A stretch of DNA of 45,455 nt from Sanguibacter suaedae. GTDB lineage: Bacteria > Actinomycetota > Actinomycetes > Actinomycetales > Cellulomonadaceae. A program made the translations under genes and the position numbers. This document shows, one piece after another, positions 1-8,009 of this stretch (the stretch's first letter is position 1; every line of letters starts with the position of its first letter). The notes below the pieces were generated by a model that saw nothing but the letters and a program-made list of their open reading frames with translations, was not told the DNA's origin and made no database searches. The stretch spans positions 1 through 45,455 of the forward strand of contig NZ_JAEINH010000014.1 in NCBI RefSeq assembly GCF_016342785.1. Direction: 5' to 3'.

Positions 1-11
1 CGTCGCAGCCG

Positions 12-683
12 TCACGGTGCCCCCACCGAGAGGGGTGTGCCCTGCCGGGCGGGGAGGGTGGGCGTCGTCGCGGCCGCGGCGTCGTCGAGCTCGCACGTCC
101 GGACGTACAGGGCATGGTCGGCGGTGGACGACCGGCCGTAGAGCAGGGCGTCGAACTCCTGGGCGCCGCGGGCCAGGGCGGGGGCGACCGTGGGGAGCCG
201 CGAGGCGAGCTCCGTCGCAGCCTCGTGGGCGGTCCGCCCGGGGCGCGGGTCGAGCAGGACGCGTTCCTCGCTGCGGCGCACCACGGCACGGAACGCGTCG
301 AGCGTCGCCGCGTGGAGGTCCCCGCGGGCCGCTGCCACGGCGGCGGCGGCCCGCAGGTCGTCCGCCGAGCGGGTGTCGTCCTCGGCGAGCACCGGCGCGC
401 GTCGGGCGCTCCCGCTGCGACGCACCGGTCCGGCGACGTAGAGCGCCACGGCCGCGACGGCGAGGACCGCCCCGACGACGACGAGCGCGGCCCACAGGCC
501 GTCGAGACCCGCGACGGACACGCCGTCGAAGAGGCTGCCGAGCCAGCTGACGAACCGTTCGAGGAGGGACGGCCGGTCGTGGTAGACGGCGTCGGTGAGC
601 TCGTCCTGGAGCCACCGGCGGGCCGTCGCCGCGTCCGGGTCCACCGGGACCTCTCCCACGACCGCGGGCTGCGCGAGGACCAT
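12..683 (-). CDS. DUF4129 domain membrane protein
   Basis: Predicted 223-residue membrane protein. After a polar N-terminal stretch there is one clear membrane segment (about residues 62-84), followed by a cytoplasmic region resembling DUF4129 (about 105-190: repeated Ala/Arg-rich helices ending in a Leu-Tyr-Gly-Arg motif followed by Asp-His-Ala). Its ATG lies inside the stop of the upstream gene (TGATG), so translation is probably coupled. In Actinobacteria DUF4129 genes usually sit in an operon with a MoxR ATPase and DUF58 genes; those would lie left of the window. The biochemical role is unknown. The family assignment rests on domain layout and neighbours. Confidence 0.8.
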   Translation of the reverse strand: MVLAQPAVVGEVPVDPDAATARRWLQDELTDAVYHDRPSLLERFVSWLGSLFDGVSVAGLDGLWAALVVVGAVLAVAAVALYVAGPVRRSGSARRAPVLAEDDTRSADDLRAAAAVAAARGDLHAATLDAFRAVVRRSEERVLLDPRPGRTAHEAATELASRLPTVAPALARGAQEFDALLYGRSSTADHALYVRTCELDDAAAATTPTLPARQGTPLSVGAP

Positions 684-1948
684 CAGGAGGCGTCGGCCGC
701 CGCGGCCAGCTCGACGTCGAGGCCCTCGCGACGCATCCGCACGTCGATGTACAGCAGGGCGACGACGGACGACAGGAACGTCGTGGTGATCGTGTAGGCG
801 ACGGCCTGCGCCACGGCGGTCACGACGATGTACCCCCAGCCGTTCGGGTCGCTGAGGACGAGTCCGGCGACCAGGGCCGCCGGGTACACGATCGCGCTCG
901 AGACGATGTTCGTGATGATCACCGACAGGACGTAGATGCCGAGGAGTCGCCAGAAGGAGCGTCGGCTCACCGTCCAGCCGCGCTTCAGCGCGGCGAGCAG
1001 GCCCTGGCCCTCGAGGACGTACGCGGCGGGGGCGAGGAGCAGGCGGACCGTCACCCACGCGGCCGCCGCGACGAGGCCGAGGAGCGCGAGGAGCGAGACG
1101 ATCACGAGGAGGCCCTCGGACCCGCTCGCGCCGGCGGCGGCGATGGCGAGCACGGCGACGACGGTCACGACACCGATGAGCAGCCCGGGGACCAGGGCGA
1201 TCACCACGAGCCCGACGACCTTCCCCCGGACCTCCGACCAGAGCTCGGTGACGGTGAACGAGCGCCCGAGGACCGCCCGGCCGATGGCGACGATGAGGAC
1301 GCCCGTGGTGATGATCGACGCCAGCGAGACCATGAGGCTCTGGAGGACGGAGCTCGACAGGCTCCCGCCCATGCCGGTGAGGCCGAGCTCACCGGTGGGG
1401 TCGACGTCCCCGACCGCACCGTCGAGCCACAGGTTCACGGTCGGGGCGAGGATGTACCCGAGGGCGACCGCGACCGCCGTCGCTGCGGAGATGACCAGGG
1501 CGACGACCCCGAGCATGACCTTCGGGTTGGCGCGGATGGCACCGAACGCCCCGTCGTAGATCTCGCCGAGCCCGAGCGGTCGCAGCGGGATGATCCCCGG
1601 GCGGGCCGCGAGCGGCCGGAAGGGCGCGCCCCCGAAACCGGTGAGCGGCCCGTACCCCTGGGGCGGGTGCCCGGGCTGGCCGGGCTTCCCGGGCTCTGCG
1701 TACCCGCTCGCCCCACCGGGCGAGTAGCGCCCGTAGTCGGGGCTCGCGTAGCCGGGCGGCTCGGCCGGCGCGCCCCACCCGGTCGAGGCGGTGGGCGCGA
1801 CCACGGGGGAGGAACCCGATCCGTCGTCCGACGGGCCCGCTCCGGAGGGCGGCGAGAAACGGATGGGGGCGCTCGCGGCGTCGTCCCCGCGGGACGGACC
1901 GGGCTCCTGGCCGGGCGTGCGCGCAGGCGTCTCGTCGGGGGTCGTCAT
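683..1948 (-). CDS. Multi-pass membrane protein with GPDPase-type membrane domain
   Basis: 421 residues. The first roughly 125 are disordered and rich in Pro/Gly/Ser/Tyr. A multi-pass hydrophobic domain follows, with about six segments, beginning after the RPLGLGEIYDGAFGAIRANP stretch typical of the actinobacterial glycerophosphoryl diester phosphodiesterase membrane domain. The catalytic phosphodiesterase domain itself is absent, so enzymatic activity should not be assumed. I chose the ATG at 1948 (MTTPDETP) because sequence upstream of it reads as non-coding and Arg/Trp/Cys-rich. It is divergent from mtrA and overlaps the DUF4129 gene downstream by one base. A membrane or envelope role is inference. 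Confidence 0.8.
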   Translation of the reverse strand: MTTPDETPARTPGQEPGPSRGDDAASAPIRFSPPSGAGPSDDGSGSSPVVAPTASTGWGAPAEPPGYASPDYGRYSPGGASGYAEPGKPGQPGHPPQGYGPLTGFGGAPFRPLAARPGIIPLRPLGLGEIYDGAFGAIRANPKVMLGVVALVISAATAVAVALGYILAPTVNLWLDGAVGDVDPTGELGLTGMGGSLSSSVLQSLMVSLASIITTGVLIVAIGRAVLGRSFTVTELWSEVRGKVVGLVVIALVPGLLIGVVTVVAVLAIAAAGASGSEGLLVIVSLLALLGLVAAAAWVTVRLLLAPAAYVLEGQGLLAALKRGWTVSRRSFWRLLGIYVLSVIITNIVSSAIVYPAALVAGLVLSDPNGWGYIVVTAVAQAVAYTITTTFLSSVVALLYIDVRMRREGLDVELAAAADAS

Positions 1949-2059
1949 CGGTCGGTCAACCTCATTCTCGGCGTCTGTCCTCGGTGCCACGGCTGAAAAG
2001 GTCCAGGCCCGCCCATCGTGCCACGTCGAACCCCTCCACCGTGTGCAGGAGGTGGCATC

Positions 2060-2071
2060 ATGACCGCATGA
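2060..2071 (+). promoter_or_regulatory. Three-codon upstream reading frame overlapping the mtrA start
   Basis: AGGAGG at 2047-2052 is ideally spaced (7 nt) from an ATG at 2060 that reads Met-Thr-Ala-stop. Its TGA (2069-2071) overlaps the mtrA ATG (2068-2070). The same Shine-Dalgarno is 15 nt from the mtrA ATG, which is long for direct initiation. Termination-reinitiation on mtrA is a plausible reading; no function has been shown. Confidence 0.4.
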
Positions 2072-2751
2072 AGTCACGTGTGCTGGTGGTTGACGACGAC
2101 ACCGCTCTGGCCGAGATGATCGGGCTGGTCCTCAGGAGCGAGGGCTTCGACACCGTGTTCTGCGCGGACGGCGACTCGGCGATCGACGTGTTCCGCGGGT
2201 CGGCACCCGACCTGGTGCTCCTCGACCTCATGCTGCCGGGCAAGGACGGCACCGAGGTGTGCCGCCAGATCCGCAACGAGTCGGGCGTCCCCGTGATCAT
2301 GCTCACCGCCAAGAGCGACACCGTCGACGTGGTCCTCGGTCTCGAGTCCGGGGCCGACGACTACATCTCCAAGCCCTTCAAGCCCAAGGAGCTCGTCGCA
2401 CGGATCCGCGCGCGACTGCGCCGCACCGACGAACCCGCCCCGGAACGGCTCACCATCGGCGACCTCGAGATCGACGTCACCGGCCACCGCGTCGTGCGCG
2501 CCGGCGAGCAGATCCCGCTGACGCCGCTCGAGTTCGACCTCCTCGTGGCCCTCGCCCGCAAACCGTGGCAGGTCTTCTCGCGCGAGGTGCTCCTCGAGAA
2601 GGTGTGGGGGTACCGGCACGCGGCCGACACACGGCTGGTGAACGTCCACGTCCAGCGGCTGCGGTCCAAGATCGAGCACGACCCGGAGGTCCCCGAGATC
2701 GTGCTCACCGTCCGCGGCGTCGGGTACAAGGCAGGCGCCGCCCAGGTATGA
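2068..2751 (+). CDS. mtrA: Response regulator MtrA
   Basis: OmpR/PhoB-family response regulator of 227 residues. The receiver domain is complete: acidic pocket VVDDD at 8-12, phospho-acceptor Asp53 (LLDLMLPGKDG), Thr80, and Lys102 in the YISKPFKPKEL motif. The C-terminal winged helix carries LTPLEFDLLVALA and the VRGVGYK hairpin. Together with the overlapping mtrB and lpqB this is the conserved MtrAB-LpqB system, which in mycobacteria, corynebacteria and streptomycetes controls cell-wall hydrolases, osmoresponse and cell-cycle genes. The start MKSRVLVVDDD fits family length. The mtrB ATG overlaps the stop (ATGA), implying stoichiometric coupling. Confidence 0.96.
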   Translation: MKSRVLVVDDDTALAEMIGLVLRSEGFDTVFCADGDSAIDVFRGSAPDLVLLDLMLPGKDGTEVCRQIRNESGVPVIMLTAKSDTVDVVLGLESGADDYISKPFKPKELVARIRARLRRTDEPAPERLTIGDLEIDVTGHRVVRAGEQIPLTPLEFDLLVALARKPWQVFSREVLLEKVWGYRHAADTRLVNVHVQRLRSKIEHDPEVPEIVLTVRGVGYKAGAAQV

Positions 2752-4472
2752 GGGACGTCCTGCGGCGCGCCCGCCGCGCCGTCCGCCGCACCGCGGCCCG
2801 CGTCCGGCGCCGCGGGCGCCGGGCCACCCTCGCGTGGCGGTCCTCCATGCAGCTGCGTGTCACGTCCTCCGCGCTGACCATCGGCGTCGTCGCCGTGGCG
2901 TTGCTCAGCACGTACCTCTCGTCCACCATCCGCGACGGGCTCTTCGAGCAGCGCCTCGAGGAGGTGCTCCTCGAGAGCGCCCGGTCCACCGCCCAGGCCC
3001 AGGCGACCTTCACGTCGGCGCCCGCCACGGGCACCACGCAGGTCCAGTCCTTGCTCAACGACACCCTCCCCGTCCTCCAGGCGGGGGGGTCCGCCGGGCG
3101 CGAGGTGTTCCTGTGGCGCGCGACGGGGAGCACCGCCCCCGCGTCGGTCCTCGACCCGAGCACCGCTCCGCAGCTCGCGCCGCTCGTCAGCGCCGACCTG
3201 CGCGCGTCGACCTCCACCGGTGACGGGCAGCGCTGGCAGTCGGTGGCGGTGCCGGTCGACGGGCAGGAGGTCCCCGGCGTCATCGTCGGGGCCACCGTCG
3301 ACGTCCCCGTCGCGGGCACCTACGAGCTCTACTTCCTCTACTCCATGGAACCCGAGGAGACCACGCTCGCCTTCGTGCAGCAGGTCCTCGGCATCGCGGG
3401 TGCCGTCCTCATCACCATCCTCGCCGTCATCACGTGGACGGTGACGCGGCAGGCCGTCAAGCCCGTCCAGCGCGCCGCCGAGGTCGCCGAGCGCCTCGCC
3501 GACGGTCACCTCGGCGAGCGGCTCCCCGTCCGTGGCGAGGACGAGATGGCCACCCTCGCCCGGTCCTTCAACGAGATGGCCGCGAGCCTCCAGGACCAGA
3601 TCCAGCGGCTCGACGAGCTCTCCACACTCCAGCGCCGCTTCGTGTCCGACGTGTCCCACGAGCTGCGCACACCGCTGACGACCGTCCGCATGGCGAGCGA
3701 GATGATCTACGCCCACCGCGACGACCTCGACCCCGTCCTCAAGCGGTCCGCCGAGCTCCTCCAGACCCAGCTCGACCGCTTCGAGGACCTCCTCGCGGAC
3801 CTCCTCGAGATCAGCCGCTTCGATGCGGGAGCCGCCGTCCTCGACGCCGAGTCCCGCGATCTCAGGGACGTCGTCACCTCGGCCATCGACCAGGCCATGC
3901 CCCTCGCGGAGCACAAGGGCGTGTGGCTCAGCGCGACCTACTGCGAGGGCTCCGCGACGGCCGACATCGACCCCCGGCGGGTCGAGCGCATCGTGCGCAA
4001 CCTCCTCGTCAACGCGATCGAGCACGCGGAGAACGGCCCCGTCGAGGTGCGCGTCGCAGCCAACGCCCAGGCGGTCGCGGTCCACGTGCGCGACCACGGC
4101 ATCGGCATGGCGAAGGACGACGTCGAGCACGTCTTCGACCGCTTCTGGCGGGCCGACCCGGCACGTGCGCGGACCACGGGCGGGACCGGCCTCGGTCTCG
4201 CGATCTCGCTCGAGGACGCCCTGCTCCACGGTGGCTGGCTCGACGCCTGGGGTCGCCCGCGGCAGGGGGCCGCGTTCCGCCTCACCCTCCCGCGCCGCGC
4301 CGGGATCGTCCTCGCCGGGTCGCCCGTCGAGCTCGTGGGCGCCGAGCCCCTCGAGCGGGGCGATGACCCCCGCCCCCACGAGGAGCACGGGCCAGCGACG
4401 CTCCCGGCGCTCGACGCGCTGTCGACCGTGCCCGTGACGCACCACGCCCCGGACCGAGGAGAGCACCCATGA
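2748..4472 (+). CDS. mtrB: Sensor histidine kinase MtrB
   Basis: 574-residue membrane sensor kinase, partner of MtrA. A very basic N-terminus is followed by membrane segment 1 (about 42-58), an extracytoplasmic domain of about 150 residues, membrane segment 2 (about 209-233), a HAMP linker, a HisKA domain with His304 in SDVSHELRTPLTTVRM, and a HATPase with N box (NLLVNAIEHA), G1 (DHGIGM) and G2 (GGTGLGLAIS). The tail after the ATPase domain (about 55 residues) is Pro/Glu/Asp-rich and probably disordered. The start codon overlaps the mtrA stop, and the stop overlaps the lpqB start, so the three genes form one translationally coupled operon. Confidence 0.95.
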   Translation: MRDVLRRARRAVRRTAARVRRRGRRATLAWRSSMQLRVTSSALTIGVVAVALLSTYLSSTIRDGLFEQRLEEVLLESARSTAQAQATFTSAPATGTTQVQSLLNDTLPVLQAGGSAGREVFLWRATGSTAPASVLDPSTAPQLAPLVSADLRASTSTGDGQRWQSVAVPVDGQEVPGVIVGATVDVPVAGTYELYFLYSMEPEETTLAFVQQVLGIAGAVLITILAVITWTVTRQAVKPVQRAAEVAERLADGHLGERLPVRGEDEMATLARSFNEMAASLQDQIQRLDELSTLQRRFVSDVSHELRTPLTTVRMASEMIYAHRDDLDPVLKRSAELLQTQLDRFEDLLADLLEISRFDAGAAVLDAESRDLRDVVTSAIDQAMPLAEHKGVWLSATYCEGSATADIDPRRVERIVRNLLVNAIEHAENGPVEVRVAANAQAVAVHVRDHGIGMAKDDVEHVFDRFWRADPARARTTGGTGLGLAISLEDALLHGGWLDAWGRPRQGAAFRLTLPRRAGIVLAGSPVELVGAEPLERGDDPRPHEEHGPATLPALDALSTVPVTHHAPDRGEHP

Positions 4473-6229
4473 CCACCGCAGCCCGCGCCCGGACCGCGCT
4501 CGTCGTCCTGTGCGCCCTCCTCGTCGCGGGGTGCGCACGCATCCCCGTCGACGGCCCCGTCCAGCGCGGCGACGTGTCGGTCACCGAGCTCGGTCCCATC
4601 TACCTGCGCGCCTACGGTCCGCCGGTGGACGCCAGCCCCCAGGCCGTCGTCGAGGGCTTCCTCGCCGCCCAGGCCGCAGGGCTCAACGACGACTGGTCCG
4701 TGGCACGCGAGTACCTCGGGGGCGAGGCCGCCCGGTCCTGGGACCCCTCCGCACGGACGGTCGTCTACTCGGGGGAGGCCGAGATCGACCAGACCGCCGG
4801 ACCCACGACCGGAGGGGACACGACCGACGACGCGACGGACGGGCCCACCGACGGCACGGACGGCACCGTCGACACGGACGACGCGATCCTCCAGGGATCC
4901 GTGTCCGTCGTCTCCACGCTCGACAGCACGGGCCGCTACACCGAGGCGCCCCCCGGCTCCCAGCAGGACCTCGTCTTCACGCTCGAGCGCGACGCGCAGG
5001 ACCAGTGGCGCATCGTCCTCGTCGAGGACGGCCTCTACGTGGCGCTGAACATCTTCGTCTCGTCCTACCGCCCCACCAGCCTCTACTTCCCGACCTCCGA
5101 CGGCGAGCTCCTCGTGCCCGAGGTGCGGTGGTACCCGACGAGCAACACCCCCTCGTACGCGGTGAACGGGCTCCTCACCGGCCCCTCCGAGTGGTTGCGG
5201 GACTCCGTCGTCACCGCCGTCCCCGACGGCACCCGGCTCGTCGTCGACGCCGTGACCGTCGTCGACGGCGTCGCCCGCGTCGACCTCACCCAGGACGTCC
5301 TCGCCGCCGACCCCCAGGAGAGGGCGATGCTCCAGGCCCAGCTCGAGGCCGTGCTGCTGCGCCTGCGTGGCGTGCGTGCCGTCGAGATCTTCGCGAGCTC
5401 GGTGCCGCTCACGGTCGCCGAAGAGGTCGACCCCGAGCGCGACCCCGACCCCTCCACCTCCGTGTGGGTCCTCGCCGACGGCGTGGTGAGCACGCTCCAG
5501 GGCCGCGAGGTCGAACCCGTGCCCGGGATCCTCCCCCTCACCGGGGACGTCACGGCGCTCGCGGTCCACCCGGACGGGTCGGGCGGCGTCTACCGGTCCG
5601 GCTCGACGGCGGTGCGGACCCTGCCCACCGAGGCGCAGGAGTCGGTCGCGCTGCTCACCGGGACGCGGCTCCTCGCCCCGTCGGTCGACAGGTTCGGATG
5701 GGTGTGGACGGGGGAGGGGGCCGAGGGTGAGGGGCTCGTGGCGGTCGGACCGGACGGGTCGGTCGTCGAGGTCGCGGCGGACTGGCTGTCGGGGCGCACC
5801 GTGGAGTCGGTCCGTGTCGCCCTCGACGGCGCGCGCGTCGCGGTCGTCTCGAGCCAGGCGGGCGTGAGCCAGGTCGACGTGGCGGGGATCGTCCGCGACG
5901 ACGCCGCCGCCCCGCAGCGACTCTCGGACGCGACGCCGATCGGCGCGACCGTGCAGGACCCCGACCAGGTCGTGTGGGTCGACGAGTCCACCCTGGGGGT
6001 CCTGGCCACGGTGGGCTCCTCCGGCCTGCGCACCTTCCACTCGGTGCCGCTCGCGGGGCGGTCGGAGGCGCTGTCCGGCGTCGACGACGCGGTCGCGATC
6101 GCGGCGGGCCGCGGGCTGCGCTCCGTGTACGTCGCGACGGCCGAGGGCGACCTCCTGGGGAGGTCGTCGACGGGGACCACGTGGTCGACGGTGGCCACCG
6201 GGGTGCAGCTGCCGACCTTCCCGGGCTGA
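4469..6229 (+). CDS. lpqB: Lipoprotein LpqB, MtrAB accessory
   Basis: 586 residues. The N-terminus is a lipoprotein signal with lipobox LVAGC (18-22), so mature protein should be anchored to the outer face of the membrane at Cys22. A GerMN domain follows (about 210-310, with YAVNGLLTGP and VARVDLTQDV), then a C-terminal beta-propeller-like LpqB domain. In mycobacteria LpqB binds the extracytoplasmic part of MtrB and modulates MtrA phosphorylation. A Thr/Asp/Gly-rich stretch at about 108-139 interrupts the N-terminal domain and looks like a flexible insertion. The ATG overlaps the mtrB stop; GGACCGAGGAGAG upstream supplies the ribosome site. Confidence 0.94.
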   Translation: MTTAARARTALVVLCALLVAGCARIPVDGPVQRGDVSVTELGPIYLRAYGPPVDASPQAVVEGFLAAQAAGLNDDWSVAREYLGGEAARSWDPSARTVVYSGEAEIDQTAGPTTGGDTTDDATDGPTDGTDGTVDTDDAILQGSVSVVSTLDSTGRYTEAPPGSQQDLVFTLERDAQDQWRIVLVEDGLYVALNIFVSSYRPTSLYFPTSDGELLVPEVRWYPTSNTPSYAVNGLLTGPSEWLRDSVVTAVPDGTRLVVDAVTVVDGVARVDLTQDVLAADPQERAMLQAQLEAVLLRLRGVRAVEIFASSVPLTVAEEVDPERDPDPSTSVWVLADGVVSTLQGREVEPVPGILPLTGDVTALAVHPDGSGGVYRSGSTAVRTLPTEAQESVALLTGTRLLAPSVDRFGWVWTGEGAEGEGLVAVGPDGSVVEVAADWLSGRTVESVRVALDGARVAVVSSQAGVSQVDVAGIVRDDAAAPQRLSDATPIGATVQDPDQVVWVDESTLGVLATVGSSGLRTFHSVPLAGRSEALSGVDDAVAIAAGRGLRSVYVATAEGDLLGRSSTGTTWSTVATGVQLPTFPG

Positions 6230-6304
6230 CGGACGTCCACCACAGGCCGGGCGGTTCGCCGTCCGTCCCCACCGCGGCTGCCACCCGGGCCTACGGCCTT
6301 CGTC

Positions 6305-7111
6305 GTGGTCCACGATCAGCGCGTGGTCCTCGACATCCCCCGTGCCCTGCGCGACCTCGCCCGAGCGGTCGTCCCCCTGTCGTGCGCCGGGTGCGGTGCC
6401 TTCGACGTCACGCTCTGCGAGCCCTGCGGGTCCCTGCTGCGCGGACCTGTCCGCCGGGTCGAGCACGACGCACCCCGCCTCGACCCCGTCGACGGCTCGC
6501 CCCTGTGGCCGGTCTGGGCGACGGCCGCGTACTCGGGGACCGTCCGTGGCGTGGTCGTCGGGTGGAAGGACCGGGGCCGCACCGACCTCGACGGAGTCCT
6601 CGCGACTGCCGTCCGGCGCACCGTGGACGCCGCGTCGGTCGACCTCCTGAGGTCCGTCCCGCCCGGAGCTGCCGTCCAGGTGGTGCCCGTGCCGTCGACG
6701 CGGGCGTCGCGGCGCAGGCGCGGCCGGGAGCCCGTCCGCACCCTCGCCCGTGAGGTCGCGGAGCATCTTGCCGACCGCTGGGCGTCCAGGGGCGTCGAGG
6801 TGCGCGCCGTGGACGCGCTCGAGCACGCCCCGCGGGCCGCCCGGGGCGCTCGCGACCAGGTGGGGCTCGGCGCCAGGGCCCGGGGTAGGAACCTCAGCGG
6901 CAGCGTCCGCACCCGGCGGCGCACCCGTCCGGACACGGGAGCGGTCACGGTCCTCGTCGACGACGTGCTCACCACGGGAGCCACCCTGGCCGAGTGCGCC
7001 AGGGCGGTCCGCGTCGCAGGTGGGACCTTGGTCGCAGGGATCGTCGTCGCAGCCACCCCCGCGCCGGACACGACCGCCGGATCACCCTCGCGCCTCTGCG
7101 CAGACCCCTGA
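6305..7111 (+). CDS. comF: ComF family phosphoribosyltransferase-like protein
   Basis: 268 residues from a GTG at 6305; a second in-frame GTG at 6323 is equally possible. The N-terminus has a four-Cys zinc ribbon (Cys27, 30, 38, 41: CAGC and CEPC). The type I phosphoribosyltransferase fold follows, with the PRPP-binding signature VLVDDVLTTGAT at about 217-228. ComF proteins act in DNA uptake in competent bacteria, but in most Actinobacteria the role is untested and no other competence genes are in view. The position after lpqB and before hpf is the usual actinobacterial order. The function is therefore a family name, not a demonstrated activity. Confidence 0.88.
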   Translation: MVHDQRVVLDIPRALRDLARAVVPLSCAGCGAFDVTLCEPCGSLLRGPVRRVEHDAPRLDPVDGSPLWPVWATAAYSGTVRGVVVGWKDRGRTDLDGVLATAVRRTVDAASVDLLRSVPPGAAVQVVPVPSTRASRRRRGREPVRTLAREVAEHLADRWASRGVEVRAVDALEHAPRAARGARDQVGLGARARGRNLSGSVRTRRRTRPDTGAVTVLVDDVLTTGATLAECARAVRVAGGTLVAGIVVAATPAPDTTAGSPSRLCADP

Positions 7112-7119
7112 CGGAGGGT

Positions 7120-7125
7120 TAGCCT
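7120..7125 (+). promoter_or_regulatory. Candidate -10 element for hpf
   Basis: TAGCCT (TAnnnT type) lies just after the comF stop, about 110 nt before the hpf ATG. No convincing -35 is visible, so this is a weak call. It would give hpf its own transcript with a leader of about 100 nt. Confidence 0.35.
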
Positions 7126-7233
7126 GGAGCAAGATCTCGACAGCGTGGGGAGGTGGTCCGGACCGGGCACCCGGAAGGGCGCCGCACATCTGATCATCGG
7201 GCGGAGAACGCCCTCACTCCTCTGGAGGCTCAC

Positions 7234-7878
7234 ATGGAGATCGTCGTCGTCGGTAGGCACACCGAGGTGGCCGACCGCTTTCGCCAGCACGTCGAGGACA
7301 AGCTCGCCAAGGTCGAGCAGCTCGCACCCACCGCACAGCGCGTGGACGTCGAGGTCACTCACGAGAACAACCCCAGGCAGTCCGGCGTGCGCGAGCGCGT
7401 CGAGCTGACGGTCCGCGACAAGGGCCCCGTGATCCGCGCCGAGGCCGCTGCGGACGACCGGTTCGGGGCGCTGGACCTCGCGATGAACAAGCTCTCCGAG
7501 CGCCTCCGCCGCGCGCACGACCGCAAGAAGAACCGCTTCCGTCAGCCCACCCCCGCGGACACCGCCGACGTCCGGCCGTACGTCCCCGAGCCGGAGCCCA
7601 CGCCCCCCGCTCCGACGTCCCCCAGCGGACCGGGTGAGGCCGTCGAGACCCAGCTGGGCGACTCGCCCGTGGTCATCCGCCAGAAGCTCCACAGCGCCTC
7701 GCCGATCTCCATCGACGACGCGCTCTACGAGATGGAGATGGTCGGTCACGACTTCTTCCTCTTCATCGACGCCGAGACGTCCCGCCCGTCCGTCGCCTAC
7801 CGCCGCCGCGGCTGGAGCTACGGCGTGATCGCCCTCGACGCCTCGTGCGCGCAGGAGAAGGCCTCGGGGACCGACTGA
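7234..7878 (+). CDS. hpf: Ribosome hibernation promoting factor, long form
   Basis: 214 residues, the long HPF type. The N-terminal S30AE/YfiA domain (MEIVVVGRHTEVADRFRQHV to about residue 100, including HDRKKNR) binds the 30S decoding region. A Pro-rich linker follows. The C-terminal domain (about 150-214: SPISIDDALYEMEMVGHDFF through RRRGWSYGVI) mediates dimerisation that pairs 70S ribosomes into 100S particles in stationary phase. A strong Shine-Dalgarno (TGGAGG, 7223-7228) precedes the ATG. An inverted repeat downstream may end the transcript. Gene order comF-hpf-secA is conserved among Actinobacteria. Confidence 0.94.
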   Translation: MEIVVVGRHTEVADRFRQHVEDKLAKVEQLAPTAQRVDVEVTHENNPRQSGVRERVELTVRDKGPVIRAEAAADDRFGALDLAMNKLSERLRRAHDRKKNRFRQPTPADTADVRPYVPEPEPTPPAPTSPSGPGEAVETQLGDSPVVIRQKLHSASPISIDDALYEMEMVGHDFFLFIDAETSRPSVAYRRRGWSYGVIALDASCAQEKASGTD

Positions 7879-7920
7879 CCCACGCTGCCGCCCGGAACCC
7901 CTCGGGCGGAGCGAGCGACA

Positions 7921-7955
7921 CCGACGGCGCGGGGCGACGAGCCTCGCGCCGTCGG
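7921..7955 (+). terminator. Candidate hpf terminator hairpin
   Basis: An 11-bp perfect GC-rich inverted repeat (CCGACGGCGCG / CGCGCCGTCGG) separated by 13 nt, 43 nt after the hpf stop and 54 nt before the next start. There is no U-tract, as is common in high-GC Actinobacteria. Confidence 0.45.
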
Positions 7956-8009
7956 CGCGTCCACCGTGCCGGCGCCGCGGGCGTGGGTGGGGCCGGGCAG
8001 GATCGGACC

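Noticed and set aside
3938-6826. A 962-codon open frame antisense to mtrB, lpqB and comF
   Set aside because: Spans three well-supported genes on the other strand and has no recognisable domain.
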